A stretch of DNA of 64,000 bases from the NCBI RefSeq assembly GCF_024721975.1, contig NZ_JANQBB010000002.1, positions 868,001 to 932,000 on the forward strand. The letters run 5' to 3'. The notes beneath the pieces are model-generated. The model made no database searches, was not told the DNA's origin, and was given only the letters and a program-made list of their open reading frames with translations. Of the stretch, positions 1 through 8,928 are shown piece by piece (position 1 is the first letter of the stretch; every line of letters begins with the position of its first letter). The stretch is from Paenibacillus endoradicis (GTDB lineage: Bacteria > Bacillota > Bacilli > Paenibacillales > Paenibacillaceae). A program made the translations under genes and the position numbers.

Positions 1-545
1 ACGATTGAGGCATTCATCTGTGAATCACGCACATAATCAACAATCGTATAAGTGCGGTCAAATCGTTCCCCAGTGAAATGAAGCTGATCACCAATTTGCA
101 ATTGACGTTGCTCCATATAATAAATAGGAACAGCAATTTCACCCTCGTCTACTACTACTTGCTCACCTTTTAGGTTAAGTAAGAAATCAAATTGTGTATT
201 TTGCCGAACGAAGTACATATCCATAATACTACTACCCTCGTTCTGCCCAGCCATCGTAACATTTGAGCCATCAATATTGAGCATCGGTACAAATTGATAC
301 TGCTTGACCATCTCATTATTTTTTGACCACTGCGTTAACTGTTCTTCATTCCATTGCCCATCATGCATCTGAACGACGTGAGGTGTTTTGGATTGAACAA
401 ATAATTGTTGTAATGATCCAGTCAAATCCATAATCATTCTTGTACCTGTTGCTATGAGTAAACATGCTAATACGACAAATGCAATAAGTGCGATTGTAAT
501 TCCTTTATTGTGAGCCAAATCCTTTCTTAGCATGTTCAATATCAT
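1..545 (-). CDS. ABC transporter permease, FtsX/MacB type (partial, runs off window)
   Basis: Only the first 181 codons are present; the gene continues beyond base 1. The protein begins MILNMLRKDLAHNKG, followed by a hydrophobic helix (about residues 15-35) and then a soluble extracellular region of more than 140 residues. One N-terminal helix followed by a large periplasmic-core-like domain is the pattern of MacB/FtsX permeases that work with an ABC ATPase to export lipids, peptides or drugs. The start is the ATG at 545, with GGAGA about ten bases upstream. Promoter sequence should lie between it and the terminator at 755-807. The substrate cannot be inferred. The family call rests on topology and general sequence character. 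Confidence 0.6.
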   Translation of the reverse strand, partial: MILNMLRKDLAHNKGITIALIAFVVLACLLIATGTRMIMDLTGSLQQLFVQSKTPHVVQMHDGQWNEEQLTQWSKNNEMVKQYQFVPMLNIDGSNVTMAGQNEGSSIMDMYFVRQNTQFDFLLNLKGEQVVVDEGEIAVPIYYMEQRQLQIGDQLHFTGERFDRTYTIVDYVRDSQMNASI

Positions 546-754
546 GCTTTCGAATCTCCTCTCCGTACAGCTATTCTATTATCAAAAGAGCGAAAGTCTA
601 CCCTCCTTTAACTGTATTCATATATCACATGAGGCTATGTTGTTTGAGTTCATGAAGTATATCTTTGATAGCATCTATGTATGAGAAGAATCATATAAGA
701 TATGGTTTTTAATGTCAAATAATGAATTTGTTAAGTGCTTATAAACATTAAAAA

Positions 755-807
755 GCCGAGTATTTATCGGATTACTGTGGCAAGCCACTATCCAATAAAT
801 ACTCGGC
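755..807 (-). terminator. Intrinsic terminator of the butanediol dehydrogenase gene
   Basis: Arms GCCGAGTATTTAT and ATAAATACTCGGC pair perfectly over 13 bp. On the minus strand the hairpin is followed by TTTTT. It lies 100 bases after the dehydrogenase stop codon. The rest of the 361-base stretch 546-906 holds no gene I can support, only the presumed promoter of the permease gene. Confidence 0.75.
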
Positions 808-906
808 AAAAAGGTTTCCTACATTAAACTTCATATCTTACAATAAACTTACATCTTTACTATTCGATTTCTCACTAGCTGAGGTTGTCCAAAACTTGCA
901 CTAGAA

Positions 907-1956
907 TTATTCAGCTTTAACGAGAATTTTTATGTGATTTCTTTCTTTCAATAAACCTTCAAAACCTTCATCTACAACCTCATCAAGTGAAATACGTTTC
1001 GTTACTAATTTATCCGCTGGGAAATATCCTTGTGCCATCAAGCTAATAACAGCAGGGAATACATTACGATAGCCGATAATACCTGTAACTGTACGTTCTT
1101 TCATCACAATATTTTGTGGATGAATGGATGCTTCTTTCTCGAAAATACTTACGATCATTGTTTCACCATTGAATTTGGTAGCGTTGATCGCTTGAACTAG
1201 TACTGGAGGTACACCTGTTACTTCAAAGGATACATCAACTCCACCGTTTGTGAGCTGATGCAATTTTTCAACGATATCACTTTCACTTGGATCAAGTGCA
1301 ATCGCACCAAGTTCGTTCGCTTTTTCACGACGTTGAGGAGATAATTCAACCGCATATATTTCAGCTGCACCTGCAGCTTTTAATGCTTCAATAACTAATA
1401 AACCAATCGGCCCTGTACCGAATACTGCTACTTTATCGCCAACTTTGACTTTACTTTGTTTCACAGCATGTAGTGCAACAGCTGACGGTTCTACAAGAGC
1501 ACCTTGCTCGAATGATACATTGTCAGGTAATTTGTGAATCATATGAGCTGGAACAGATGCATATTCAGAGAAGCCTCCTCCGCCACCCGCTAGTCCATAG
1601 AAGCCCATTAAAGAACATAGATTATATTTACCTTGCTTACATGCTTCACATTTGCCACAAGAATAAACTGGCTCAACAGTGACTCGGTCACCGATCTCAA
1701 TGTTTGTAACACCTTCACCAACCTCAACAACTTGTCCAGAGAATTCATGTCCCATTACGATTGGCGCAGCATCTCCAGTTAAAGGGTGAGGGGCATCAGC
1801 AGGTATAAAAATAGGACCCGCAGTATATTCATGTAAATCGCTACCGCAAATCCCACACCATTGTATTTTTAATTTCACTTCGCCTTTTTTGGCTACAGGT
1901 TCATCAATATTTTCCAAACGGATATCTTTAACGTTATGCCATCTCAATGCTTTCAT
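907..1956 (-). CDS. bdhA: (R,R)-butanediol dehydrogenase-like zinc alcohol dehydrogenase
   Basis: Medium-chain zinc dehydrogenase of 349 residues that probably interconverts acetoin and 2,3-butanediol with NAD(H) in the cytoplasm. Visible features are the catalytic zinc site (GICGSDLHEY near residue 35 and GHEF near 70), a structural zinc cluster CGKCEACKQGKYNLC, the Rossmann motif GTGPIG, and the family-typical stretch GFYGLAGGGGGFSEY. The overall sequence closely resembles Bacillus/Paenibacillus BdhA. The ATG at 1956 is chosen over the one at 1965 because AGGAG at 1966-1970 abuts the earlier ATG but sits nine bases before the later one. It is monocistronic, with its own terminator. Substrate specificity is inferred from family resemblance. 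Confidence 0.85.
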   Translation of the reverse strand: MKALRWHNVKDIRLENIDEPVAKKGEVKLKIQWCGICGSDLHEYTAGPIFIPADAPHPLTGDAAPIVMGHEFSGQVVEVGEGVTNIEIGDRVTVEPVYSCGKCEACKQGKYNLCSLMGFYGLAGGGGGFSEYASVPAHMIHKLPDNVSFEQGALVEPSAVALHAVKQSKVKVGDKVAVFGTGPIGLLVIEALKAAGAAEIYAVELSPQRREKANELGAIALDPSESDIVEKLHQLTNGGVDVSFEVTGVPPVLVQAINATKFNGETMIVSIFEKEASIHPQNIVMKERTVTGIIGYRNVFPAVISLMAQGYFPADKLVTKRISLDEVVDEGFEGLLKERNHIKILVKAE

Positions 1957-2233
1957 GTAGATCATCTCCTATGATGTATTGTGCATTACGAAAGTTTACA
2001 CCACTATTGTAGTCCTCTGGATTATAGAATTCAATATTAACAAATTCTAGGTATTGAATTTAATGGATATTAACTTAATATTGGAAATATTCTAACTATT
2101 TATATGTGAATTATGAAAATAAACACTTTCAGTATATTGTGCAGTAAGTAATTCGAATATACGCCTACTCTAATGCTGTTCGTGATTTGAATAGTAAACG
2201 AATATTAGTTGATAACATGTTTCACAACTACGC

Positions 2234-2277
2234 AAGGACCACCACATACTCATTACATTTAGTGTGTGATGGTCCTT
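2234..2277 (-). terminator. Terminator after the chemoreceptor gene
   Basis: AAGGACCA at 2234 pairs with TGGTCCTT ending at 2277, with a partly paired interior (CACA/TGTG). It lies just below the chemoreceptor stop. The 1957-2284 stretch otherwise holds only the AT-rich upstream region of bdhA; no small ORF with a ribosome site was seen. Confidence 0.65.
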
Positions 2278-2284
2278 GTTCATA

Positions 2285-3766
2285 TTATTTATGTTCTACT
2301 AATTCCTTAAGCTCATGAAGTAATTGGTCCAATTGTTCATATTGCTCGACCATATTTTCCATGTTATCATACTGCAATTCCATATTTTCATTAACTTCTT
2401 CTACAGCAGCCATATTTTGCTGTGTCATAGCTGATATACTATTCATACTATGTGCAAGTAATGAGGATTGATCACCCAAACGCTTTGTTGATTCTGTTAC
2501 CTTATTTGTTTGCTCTGTAGCAAGTTTTGTATTCGTTTGAACAAGTTCTAAGACTTTATTCGCACTTTGAAGCGATTGATCACTTCTAACAACAGAATCA
2601 TTTCCTTGCTCTACAGATTGATATACAGCATCAATACTATGATGAATATTAGACAAAAGCTCACTTATTTCATCAACCGATTGTCTTGTATGATCTGCTA
2701 ACTTGCCTACTTCACCTGATACGACAGCAAAACCTTTGCCATGTTCTCCAGCTCGAGCTGCTTCAATCGCAGCGTTCAGTGCTAACAAATGTATTTGTTT
2801 CGCAATATCATTAATCGTATCAACAATTTCGCTAACATGCTCATTCTTCGCTCTTAATTCTTTCATTTCTTGTAATGTTCGCTCCGTTGATTGACGAAGT
2901 TGCATCATCTCATCACTTACTTGTTGCATTTTTATCGTATTACTATCATTTAAATTAGCGTTAGTTTGTGAATACTCCTTCATTAATGCAGAACTCTCTG
3001 TCATTTCCTTTATATCAAGATCAATTTGTTGCGTGGAATCATTAATTGAAATAATATGATTCGTTTGTTGCTCAACGGATACAGTCATTTCGCCAAAAGT
3101 CGTCGTGACTTCCTTGGAAATAGTACTAGCTTTCTGAACTTGTTCCTTCTGTGAGGAACTGAATACATTTAGCATCAAAATTGAAGTTTTCAATTTTTCA
3201 ATAAGCTGCTCTGCTAATTTTCTTGCATGAACTGCTTCAGCTTCATTCTTGAAGACTTCACGTTGCAATCGTTGTGTAAATTGTGCCGATGCACAAAGTG
3301 TCAATGTAGCAAAAAATAAATACAAAAAAAGGAATAGTAATGACTCGTTGGGAAATAATCTTTGTTGTAACATGGGGTCTAAGTAGATATACGTTGTAAC
3401 TACTCCACCTAATATTCCTGTTAGTATAAGTGGACGAAAGTCAGAGTACAGCGTCATTATGCCTAAATTAACGTATATAAGAAAATAAGTACTAATAACA
3501 GGCTCCGGATCAGATACGATCAATACAGTAACGATCGAGCTAAGTCCAAAAGGTAAAACATACTTCACATAAGCACTAATTGATTTAATAAAGGTCATAA
3601 CTGTTGCAATAGTATTCATAATAGAACCAATGACAATAAGTAGTAAAATCATTTCCCACCCTAGTCCGATACTAATATCAGTGACGACTCCGAGTGCAAG
3701 TACCGCCCACATTATACTAACTAATAATCGATTCCTTTTGTCTAGTTCAGATAACCTGTGATTCAT
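2285..3766 (-). CDS. Methyl-accepting chemotaxis protein with multi-helix membrane sensor
   Basis: A chemoreceptor of 493 residues. The N-terminal 160 residues form about five or six membrane helices with almost no extracellular loop. They are followed by a long cytoplasmic coiled coil with the conserved hairpin tip ([15 protein letters not shown] at about 327-341, then [16 protein letters not shown]) that binds CheA and CheW. There is no Cache or four-helix sensor domain, so sensing is probably within or through the membrane. It begins 22 bases after the acyl-synthase-like gene at 3789-4364, so the two are likely one transcript. The tip has GEVGKL where most receptors have DEVRKL. The ligand is unknown. 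Confidence 0.88.
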   Translation of the reverse strand: MNHRLSELDKRNRLLVSIMWAVLALGVVTDISIGLGWEMILLLIVIGSIMNTIATVMTFIKSISAYVKYVLPFGLSSIVTVLIVSDPEPVISTYFLIYVNLGIMTLYSDFRPLILTGILGGVVTTYIYLDPMLQQRLFPNESLLFLFLYLFFATLTLCASAQFTQRLQREVFKNEAEAVHARKLAEQLIEKLKTSILMLNVFSSSQKEQVQKASTISKEVTTTFGEMTVSVEQQTNHIISINDSTQQIDLDIKEMTESSALMKEYSQTNANLNDSNTIKMQQVSDEMMQLRQSTERTLQEMKELRAKNEHVSEIVDTINDIAKQIHLLALNAAIEAARAGEHGKGFAVVSGEVGKLADHTRQSVDEISELLSNIHHSIDAVYQSVEQGNDSVVRSDQSLQSANKVLELVQTNTKLATEQTNKVTESTKRLGDQSSLLAHSMNSISAMTQQNMAAVEEVNENMELQYDNMENMVEQYEQLDQLLHELKELVEHK

Positions 3767-3788
3767 TTTCCATCCGCCTCTTCAAAAT

Positions 3789-4364
3789 TTAATAACTCGG
3801 TTGCATCATTTTAGAATTGATATTCCATGTAAATTCCTCTGGATGATCAATCATATAACCTATATCAAAGATGACAGGAATAACATAATCACCTTTATAG
3901 AACATTTTCCCTCCTAGTTGCTGTAGTGGAACCTTATAGGTAACTTTCAACGCTCTCATAAAAATAGGTTCCATTAATGAAACCAAATATCTCAGTTGAA
4001 ATTTTGCTGAGCTATGTACAATTGAGGAGAGAATTGGAGATATATATTCTCCACTAACTCTATATGTTTTTAAGAGCGCAATTTTGTCTATTTCACCCAC
4101 CCTACCTTTCGATCCATATATCAAAGGATGTTTATGAAAAGGGGCGATTACATTAATTTTGTGCTGTTCATCGTGTATGTATGGTTTTAATTCTGCAGTT
4201 CCGACAAATTCACCTTTTTCCGTGAAAATTAAATTTTGTTCAAGAATGTCTTCACTAAATTCTAACTCATATCCTTTTTCTCTCCACACCGTAGTCCAAA
4301 TGCCATTAAACATCGCAAGTTCAAGCTCATTCTCTACTTTTTTATACATACTAGTTTCATCCAC
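3789..4364 (-). CDS. Possible acyl transferase of the AHL-synthase/FeeM-like GNAT fold
   Basis: A soluble protein of 191 residues. It has an early strand pair (LIFTEKGEFVGTAELKPY, 45-62), then VGEIDKIALLKTYR (89-102) resembling the Glu/Arg strand of autoinducer synthases and N-acyl amino acid synthases, then a long helix (108-140) and a C-terminal strand region (GGKMFYKGDYVIPVIFD, 151-167). Such enzymes join an acyl chain from ACP or CoA to an amine. The start at 4364 has GAGGG five bases upstream. It lies immediately upstream of a chemoreceptor gene in the same direction. The fold assignment is mine from motif spacing only; the function is not established and a plain hypothetical protein is the fallback. 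Confidence 0.4.
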   Translation of the reverse strand: MDETSMYKKVENELELAMFNGIWTTVWREKGYELEFSEDILEQNLIFTEKGEFVGTAELKPYIHDEQHKINVIAPFHKHPLIYGSKGRVGEIDKIALLKTYRVSGEYISPILSSIVHSSAKFQLRYLVSLMEPIFMRALKVTYKVPLQQLGGKMFYKGDYVIPVIFDIGYMIDHPEEFTWNINSKMMQPSY

Positions 4365-4577
4365 TCCCTCTTTATTTCATAATTTAACCAGTATATATTA
4401 CATTATGTTGTATTTTTTATCACAAAAAAAGTAACTATCGTACTATTTCATACTTTAGTTTTGTTAAGAAATAGCAATTTACTTGATAATTAAATTATAA
4501 TATGTGATGAAATACTCTACTGAAAGTCGAAGCAGTGCTCAGCCTTCATCGTAGATAAAAAAAATACTACATTCAAT

Positions 4578-4601
4578 AAATATCTTAAATTAAAGATATT
4601 T
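4578..4601. promoter_or_regulatory. MhqR-like operator upstream of the MarR regulator
   Basis: A perfect 9-bp inverted repeat, AAATATCTT and AAGATATTT, separated by 6 bases. It contains ATCT-N8-AGAT, the same spacing and outer bases as the MhqR box described in Bacillus subtilis (recalled consensus tATCTcgaAtTCgAGATa). It sits 127 bases before the regulator start, in the 363-base divergent region 4365-4727 that should also hold promoters for both directions. No other gene was seen there. Confidence 0.55.
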
Positions 4602-4727
4602 ATCTTGCTTTTCTTTCACTTGCGTAGTAAAGTGATGATAAGAACATAAACACCAACGCTTCCGATGTAACTTTTTACTTACAAAGAAGTTTTTCAAGAA
4701 GATATGAAAAGTTTTAGGAGTGATCAT

Positions 4728-5171
4728 ATGGATCAGCATACTCTTGGGTCGTTAACTTGGTTAAGGTTAATGCGCTTTGGTAATCAGAGTAACCAATTAT
4801 CGAATGATTTTCTCAAAAGATTTCAGATAACAACAGCTCAATTCGATGTCCTTATGCAAATAAGTACCTTCCAACCATTAACCCAATCCGAGCTTGCTGA
4901 AAAGGTCATTGTGACGCAAGGTGGAATGTCTAGAATGTTAGCTCGCTTGGAGCAAGATGGATACATTACTCGTAAGCAAGATTGGAAGACAAAAACTATT
5001 GTATTAAGTAATAAAGGTAAGGATATTCTAGATATAGCAATGCCTGCACAACTTGCCTTTCAAACTTCCTTTTTCAATGAAGCATTAACAGAAGAAGAAA
5101 CGAAAACATTGTATACCCTTCTAACGAAGATTCATAAAAATAGTGAAAATAAGCAATTACCACCTTTATAG
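4728..5171 (+). CDS. MarR family regulator, MhqR-like
   Basis: A 147-residue winged-helix repressor. The DNA-binding core is [21 protein letters not shown] followed by [27 protein letters not shown], which is the recognition helix and wing of the MarR fold; the flanking helices make the dimer. In Bacilli, MhqR-type regulators respond to quinones and aromatic electrophiles and control ring-cleaving dioxygenases. The two downstream genes here fit that role. The start is the ATG at 4728, with AGGAG seven bases before it, rather than the ATG at 4704. A matching operator lies at 4578-4601, suggesting autoregulation of the three-gene cluster. The effector is inferred. Confidence 0.75.
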   Translation: MDQHTLGSLTWLRLMRFGNQSNQLSNDFLKRFQITTAQFDVLMQISTFQPLTQSELAEKVIVTQGGMSRMLARLEQDGYITRKQDWKTKTIVLSNKGKDILDIAMPAQLAFQTSFFNEALTEEETKTLYTLLTKIHKNSENKQLPPL

Positions 5172-5290
5172 TAATTGCTTCATACTCATCACTTGACTAA
5201 TCAATTGATTCATTACGACTATATTTCCAATACATTTTATCGATAACCAATTAATTAAATACATTAATGAAAATTAAGGGAGCGAACATT

Positions 5291-6235
5291 ATGACACAAA
5301 TATTAGGTCATCATCATACATCTATGCTTACTAAAAACGCTGCACAAAACATGCAGTTCTACACTGGAGTATTAGGTCTTCGATTAGTAAAGAAAACGGT
5401 TAATCAAGACTCACCGGATATGTATCATTTGTTTTATGGTGATGAAATAGGAAGCCCTGGTACAGAGCTTACTTTCTTCGAGATGCCAATGGCTGGACAT
5501 ACACAGCCTGGAACTAATGCAATTAACTTGATCGGATTGCTAGTGCCTTCATATAATAGCCTTTTGTATTGGGAGCAACGCTTAAGTGATATGGCAGTAA
5601 TCCATGACCCAATTACGACCTATCATGGATATGATGCGCTACACTTCCAAGATCCTGATGGACTACGCCTTGTACTATTGAGTAATGAAGGATTAGATAT
5701 TCCCGGGCATTGGCGATATTGGGGTGACTCTCCTGTACTAGAGGAGCATCATATTCTTGGAATGGGACCTATTGGCATCTCTGTTCGCAACTTGAATGCA
5801 ACAACTGAATTACTCCGAGATACGTTTGGATATACAGTTAAAACAAGCTCAGAGTCTAGTGTGATACTGCAAGCTATTCAAGGAGAACAATGGGGAGAAA
5901 TTGTATTAACACAAGAGGAAGGAACTCGTGAACGTCCTGGTAAAGGTAGTGTTCATCATCTTGCGATTCGCGTTGCTGATCAACAAGAACTTGCTAAGTG
6001 GAATGAGATTATAAGAGGTCTAGGCTATTCTACAACTGGTGTCGTTGAGCGCTACTACTTTACAAGTGTTTACTTCCGAGATCGCAACAACATTATGATT
6101 GAGCTTGCTACAGATGGTCCTGGCTTTATGGTGGACTCAGACATTTCAGAGCTAGGCAAACATCTAGATCTACCACCGTTTCTTGAAGGACGACGCGCTG
6201 AAATAGAAGCTTCATTATCACCACTACATTCTTAA
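5291..6235 (+). CDS. Ring-cleaving dioxygenase, glyoxalase (VOC) fold, MhqO/MhqA family
   Basis: A 314-residue protein made of two VOC modules. The first starts ILGHHHTSMLTKN and contains FYTGVLGLRLVKKTVNQD. The second holds GSVHHLAIRV (His ligand) and NIMIELATDGPG (Glu ligand). These residues match the metal site of the MhqO/MhqE/MhqA dioxygenases, which are thought to open hydroquinone or catechol rings during quinone stress. The start at 5291 is supported by GGGAG eight bases upstream; the ATG at 5267 has none. It follows the MarR gene by 119 bases and precedes the monooxygenase by 80, in one direction. The exact substrate is unknown. Confidence 0.85.
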   Translation: MTQILGHHHTSMLTKNAAQNMQFYTGVLGLRLVKKTVNQDSPDMYHLFYGDEIGSPGTELTFFEMPMAGHTQPGTNAINLIGLLVPSYNSLLYWEQRLSDMAVIHDPITTYHGYDALHFQDPDGLRLVLLSNEGLDIPGHWRYWGDSPVLEEHHILGMGPIGISVRNLNATTELLRDTFGYTVKTSSESSVILQAIQGEQWGEIVLTQEEGTRERPGKGSVHHLAIRVADQQELAKWNEIIRGLGYSTTGVVERYYFTSVYFRDRNNIMIELATDGPGFMVDSDISELGKHLDLPPFLEGRRAEIEASLSPLHS

Positions 6236-6315
6236 TGTGTATGCTTTCGGTGCTACTTTTTATTCACAATGAAGTTTACCATGTATCTAATAAAAAGTTT
6301 TAGGAGGAGATTATT

Positions 6316-7377
6316 ATGGAAAAATATCGTATTGAACCGAAGAACGGCATGGAGTTTGGGCTTTACACATTAGGAGATCATATGACGCATTCCATGATCA
6401 ATCAACCTATAAGTGCTGAGAAACGTCTTCATGAAATTATAGATGCAAGTAAACTTGCTGAAGATGCTGGCCTTGATGTTTTTGCTGTAGGTGAAAGCCA
6501 TCAAACTTACTTTACGACGCAAGCTCATACCGTTGTACTTGGTGCTATTGCACAAGTTACGAGCAAAATCAAAATTTCAAGCTCAGCTACTATATTAAGT
6601 GTCGCTGATCCTGTTCGTATATATGAAGACTTTGCTACATTAGATCTAATCTCTCGTGGTCGAGCAGAGATTGTTGCCGGTCGTGGTTCACGCGTAGGTG
6701 CCTATGATTTGTTCGGATATGATTTGAACGACTATGAGGAACTATTTGAAGAGAAATTAGATTTGCTTGTGAAATTAAATGAAGCAACTGGGCCTGTTAG
6801 CTGGGAAGGTCAATTCCGTTCACCTTTACATCGTGCAGAGATTTTACCTCAGCCTGTAAAAGGTTATCTTCCGATATGGAGAGCAGTTGGTGGTCCTCCC
6901 GCTAGTGCGATAAAAGCAGGAGAAGCCGGTGTACCTATGATGCTTACTACACTTGGAGGTCCTGCCGTTAACTTTAGAGCTTCCGTTGAAGCTTATCGTG
7001 AAGCAGCTACGAACAATGGTTATGATGCAAGTCAATTACCTATTGCAACGACTAGCCTTTTCTATACAGCAGAACAGTCACAAGATGCGATGAATGAATA
7101 TTATCCTTATATTAATGCAGGCTTTACTTCCATAAGAAGAAGTGGATATCCAAAAAAGCAATTTGATCAAGCGATCGACTATCGTGATGCACTGATGGTA
7201 GGTAGTCCGCAACAAATTATCGAAAAGGTACTTTACCAATATGAATTATTCGGTCAGCAACGGTTTATGGCACAAATTGATTTCGGAGGCGTACCATTTG
7301 ATAAAGTAATGAAAAACATTGAACTTATTGGTCGTGATATTATTCCTGCTGTGAAAAAATATACTGCACAAACTTGA
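6316..7377 (+). CDS. LLM class flavin-dependent oxidoreductase
   Basis: A 353-residue bacterial-luciferase-like monooxygenase that should use reduced FMN from a separate reductase to oxidise a small organic substrate. Typical features are FGLYTLGDH near the start, a conserved AVGESHQTYF strand, DPVRIYEDFATLDLIS, GRAEIVAGRGSRVG and a C-terminal VGSPQQIIEKVLYQYELFG. It is closely similar, along its whole length, to the protein at 13277-14332 and to the C-terminal remnant at 11463-11954. The start has AGGAGGAG upstream. It sits third in the MarR-dioxygenase-monooxygenase set, suggesting a role in handling aromatic or quinone compounds. Confidence 0.85.
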   Translation: MEKYRIEPKNGMEFGLYTLGDHMTHSMINQPISAEKRLHEIIDASKLAEDAGLDVFAVGESHQTYFTTQAHTVVLGAIAQVTSKIKISSSATILSVADPVRIYEDFATLDLISRGRAEIVAGRGSRVGAYDLFGYDLNDYEELFEEKLDLLVKLNEATGPVSWEGQFRSPLHRAEILPQPVKGYLPIWRAVGGPPASAIKAGEAGVPMMLTTLGGPAVNFRASVEAYREAATNNGYDASQLPIATTSLFYTAEQSQDAMNEYYPYINAGFTSIRRSGYPKKQFDQAIDYRDALMVGSPQQIIEKVLYQYELFGQQRFMAQIDFGGVPFDKVMKNIELIGRDIIPAVKKYTAQT

Positions 7378-7485
7378 GATGATGTGGACTAAGAAGTCCC
7401 ACTATTACATTCGAACTCATCATTTGTGCTCCCCTTTAGAGCAATTTGATTTCATATTTTTAACTTAATGAATTAGTCAAAACAA

Positions 7486-7517
7486 AAACTAGACCTAACA
7501 ATGTGTAGGTCTAGTTT
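7486..7517 (-). terminator. Hairpin terminator between convergent transcripts
   Basis: AAACTAGACCTA and TAGGTCTAGTTT form a perfect 12-bp stem with an 8-base loop. The minus-strand side is followed by a T-rich run (TTTTTGTTTT), while the plus side lacks one. It therefore best fits the end of the degraded minus-strand GNAT gene, though it may also stop the monooxygenase transcript. Confidence 0.6.
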
Positions 7518-7572
7518 AGAAGTAATCTTCAATGATAACAACTCAATAGCTAATCTTTAATATCTTCTTGAT

Positions 7573-7797
7573 TTAACCCAAAAATTCTGCTGGGCATTTC
7601 AATTCACCTTTTATCGATTGTAGTTTTCCTTCCATAACTTCATATACCATAAACACTTCATCAGACACTTCGAATTGTTTCAATTCTAAACCAAATTGTC
7701 TAGCTGGTTGAAATCCGAATCGTGGATAATACGTAGGATGACTGATTATCAGAATAAGACCATAACCTAACTCTTTGCAGCGGCTTATTCCTTTCTA
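7573..7797 (-). pseudogene. C-terminal remnant of a GNAT acetyltransferase
   Basis: The frame ending in TAA at 7573 reads KELGYGLILIISHPTYYPRF and continues GFQPARQFG, then a VYEVMEGKL tail. HPxYYPRFGFxPA is the signature of a common bacterial GNAT family in which it follows the acetyl-CoA site. An in-frame stop just above 7797 ends the reading frame and no N-terminal half was found, so about 100 residues are missing. The remaining part of the 495-base gap 7378-7872 holds the terminator at 7486-7517 and nothing else recognised. Confidence 0.65.
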
Positions 7798-7872
7798 TGT
7801 ACTATCTTGCATGCACTAATCTGTATATACTATTTTGCATGGCAACTTTAATTTCACCTAACAACTATGTTG

Positions 7873-8361
7873 CTATACGCGCTCTACGCAGCAAATAACG
7901 TCTCTTCTAATTTCTTTAAATGACATATTATTAAAAGGACCTTCAATAAATCTGTTATTAAAAATCGGATTAGGATGACTCAATGATTCATATCGGATTT
8001 CTTCACTATCGTTTAGTATATTCTCACTAACAAATAGAAGATACGTTGTTCCTTCATGTGAAAGCACTTCTGCTGATTGAATGTTAATGACTTGACCTAC
8101 TTTATCTTCAAGCCCTTTATATTGATCAAGAACTTTAATTGCAACTTCTTCAATATTTCGATCAGTCATCAATGAAGCCATTATTTCTCCAATTACGATA
8201 TAATCTGATTGATCAACAATCTCTTTCAATGTTTGTAATGAGTTATCCAGATTAACATTATATATGCTAGCAACAAATGCGTTATTAGTTGCTGTTTGTG
8301 TACTACAAGATGTCAGAATGAAACATAGCAGTGTTCCTACTACATAGCGACTTAACTTCAT
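7873..8361 (-). CDS. Hypothetical lipoprotein
   Basis: A 162-residue protein with a signal peptide and a lipobox (LCFILTSC, Cys about 19), so it should be anchored to the outer face of the membrane. The rest is a small mixed alpha/beta domain with no motif I recognise. SDYIVIGEIMASL and VLDQYKGLEDKVGQVINI resemble strands of a small extracellular sensing or binding domain also seen in other Bacillus lipoproteins. Two adjacent cysteines lie near the C terminus (VICCVERV). It is not clearly part of an operon; a small membrane protein gene lies 44 bases upstream on the same strand and may be co-transcribed. Confidence 0.6.
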   Translation of the reverse strand: MKLSRYVVGTLLCFILTSCSTQTATNNAFVASIYNVNLDNSLQTLKEIVDQSDYIVIGEIMASLMTDRNIEEVAIKVLDQYKGLEDKVGQVINIQSAEVLSHEGTTYLLFVSENILNDSEEIRYESLSHPNPIFNNRFIEGPFNNMSFKEIRRDVICCVERV

Positions 8362-8405
8362 CTAAACTCTCCGTTCTACACCAACAATAATGGAACAGCA
8401 TTCAT

Positions 8406-8528
8406 TTATAAAATATTATCCAACCATAATAAACCGAAGAATAATACACCCAATAGATTTACTAAAATGAATATGAGGATGACTGAACCTATCAAAAAAG
8501 TAATACTTGAATTAACCCATTTTTTCAT
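8406..8528 (-). CDS. Small membrane protein, 40 residues
   Basis: The frame starts MKKWVNSSITFLIGSVILIF, continues through a second hydrophobic stretch rich in Leu, Val and Phe, and ends LLWLDNIL. A GAGGTGG ribosome site lies six bases before the ATG, which supports real translation. It is mostly one or two short membrane helices with a positively charged N terminus. It precedes the lipoprotein gene in the same direction with 44 bases between. No family is recognised. Possible roles include a regulator of a membrane complex or a small toxin-like peptide, but nothing distinguishes these. Confidence 0.55.
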   Translation of the reverse strand: MKKWVNSSITFLIGSVILIFILVNLLGVLFFGLLWLDNIL

Positions 8529-8793
8529 AGTTACCCACCTCTATCTAACCTTTTCCTAAGTTCAAAATATTGCTACTATGATAAATCATTTATACTATTT
8601 CTCTTCGATTATTTTCGATGTTCCACTTATGAAAATCTATCATTAATAAATCTATTACAGATTCCAAATATGGTTATTATTTCTATTAATTATAGTTCAC
8701 TCTATCCTGGGATAGCAATAGTCTTTCAACATTAATACGCCCTACATTACAATTCCTAATAGCGTTCAACAACATAGCAATATAACACAAAAA

Positions 8794-8826
8794 GGGTTGA
8801 ATTCTGTATAAGACAGAACTCAATCC
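8794..8826 (-). terminator. Terminator after the CNNM/CBS transporter gene
   Basis: On the minus strand GGATTGAGTTCTGT pairs with ACAGAATTCAACCC (one or two mismatches) and is followed by TTTTTGTG. It lies about 100 bases past the transporter stop. The remainder of 8529-8928 holds no gene I can support. Confidence 0.75.
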
Positions 8827-8928
8827 TTAATGATCGCTTCATACTATTTCCCTAACTTATAAAGTGCATTATCGCAATTATTAATGACGATAAACATCAT
8901 CATTATAGAAGCAATATCGTATTATTTA

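Noticed and set aside
5199..5210. Palindrome AATCAATTGATT as a second MhqR box
   Set aside because: It lacks the ATCT-N8-AGAT pattern; AT-rich palindromes of this length are common by chance here.
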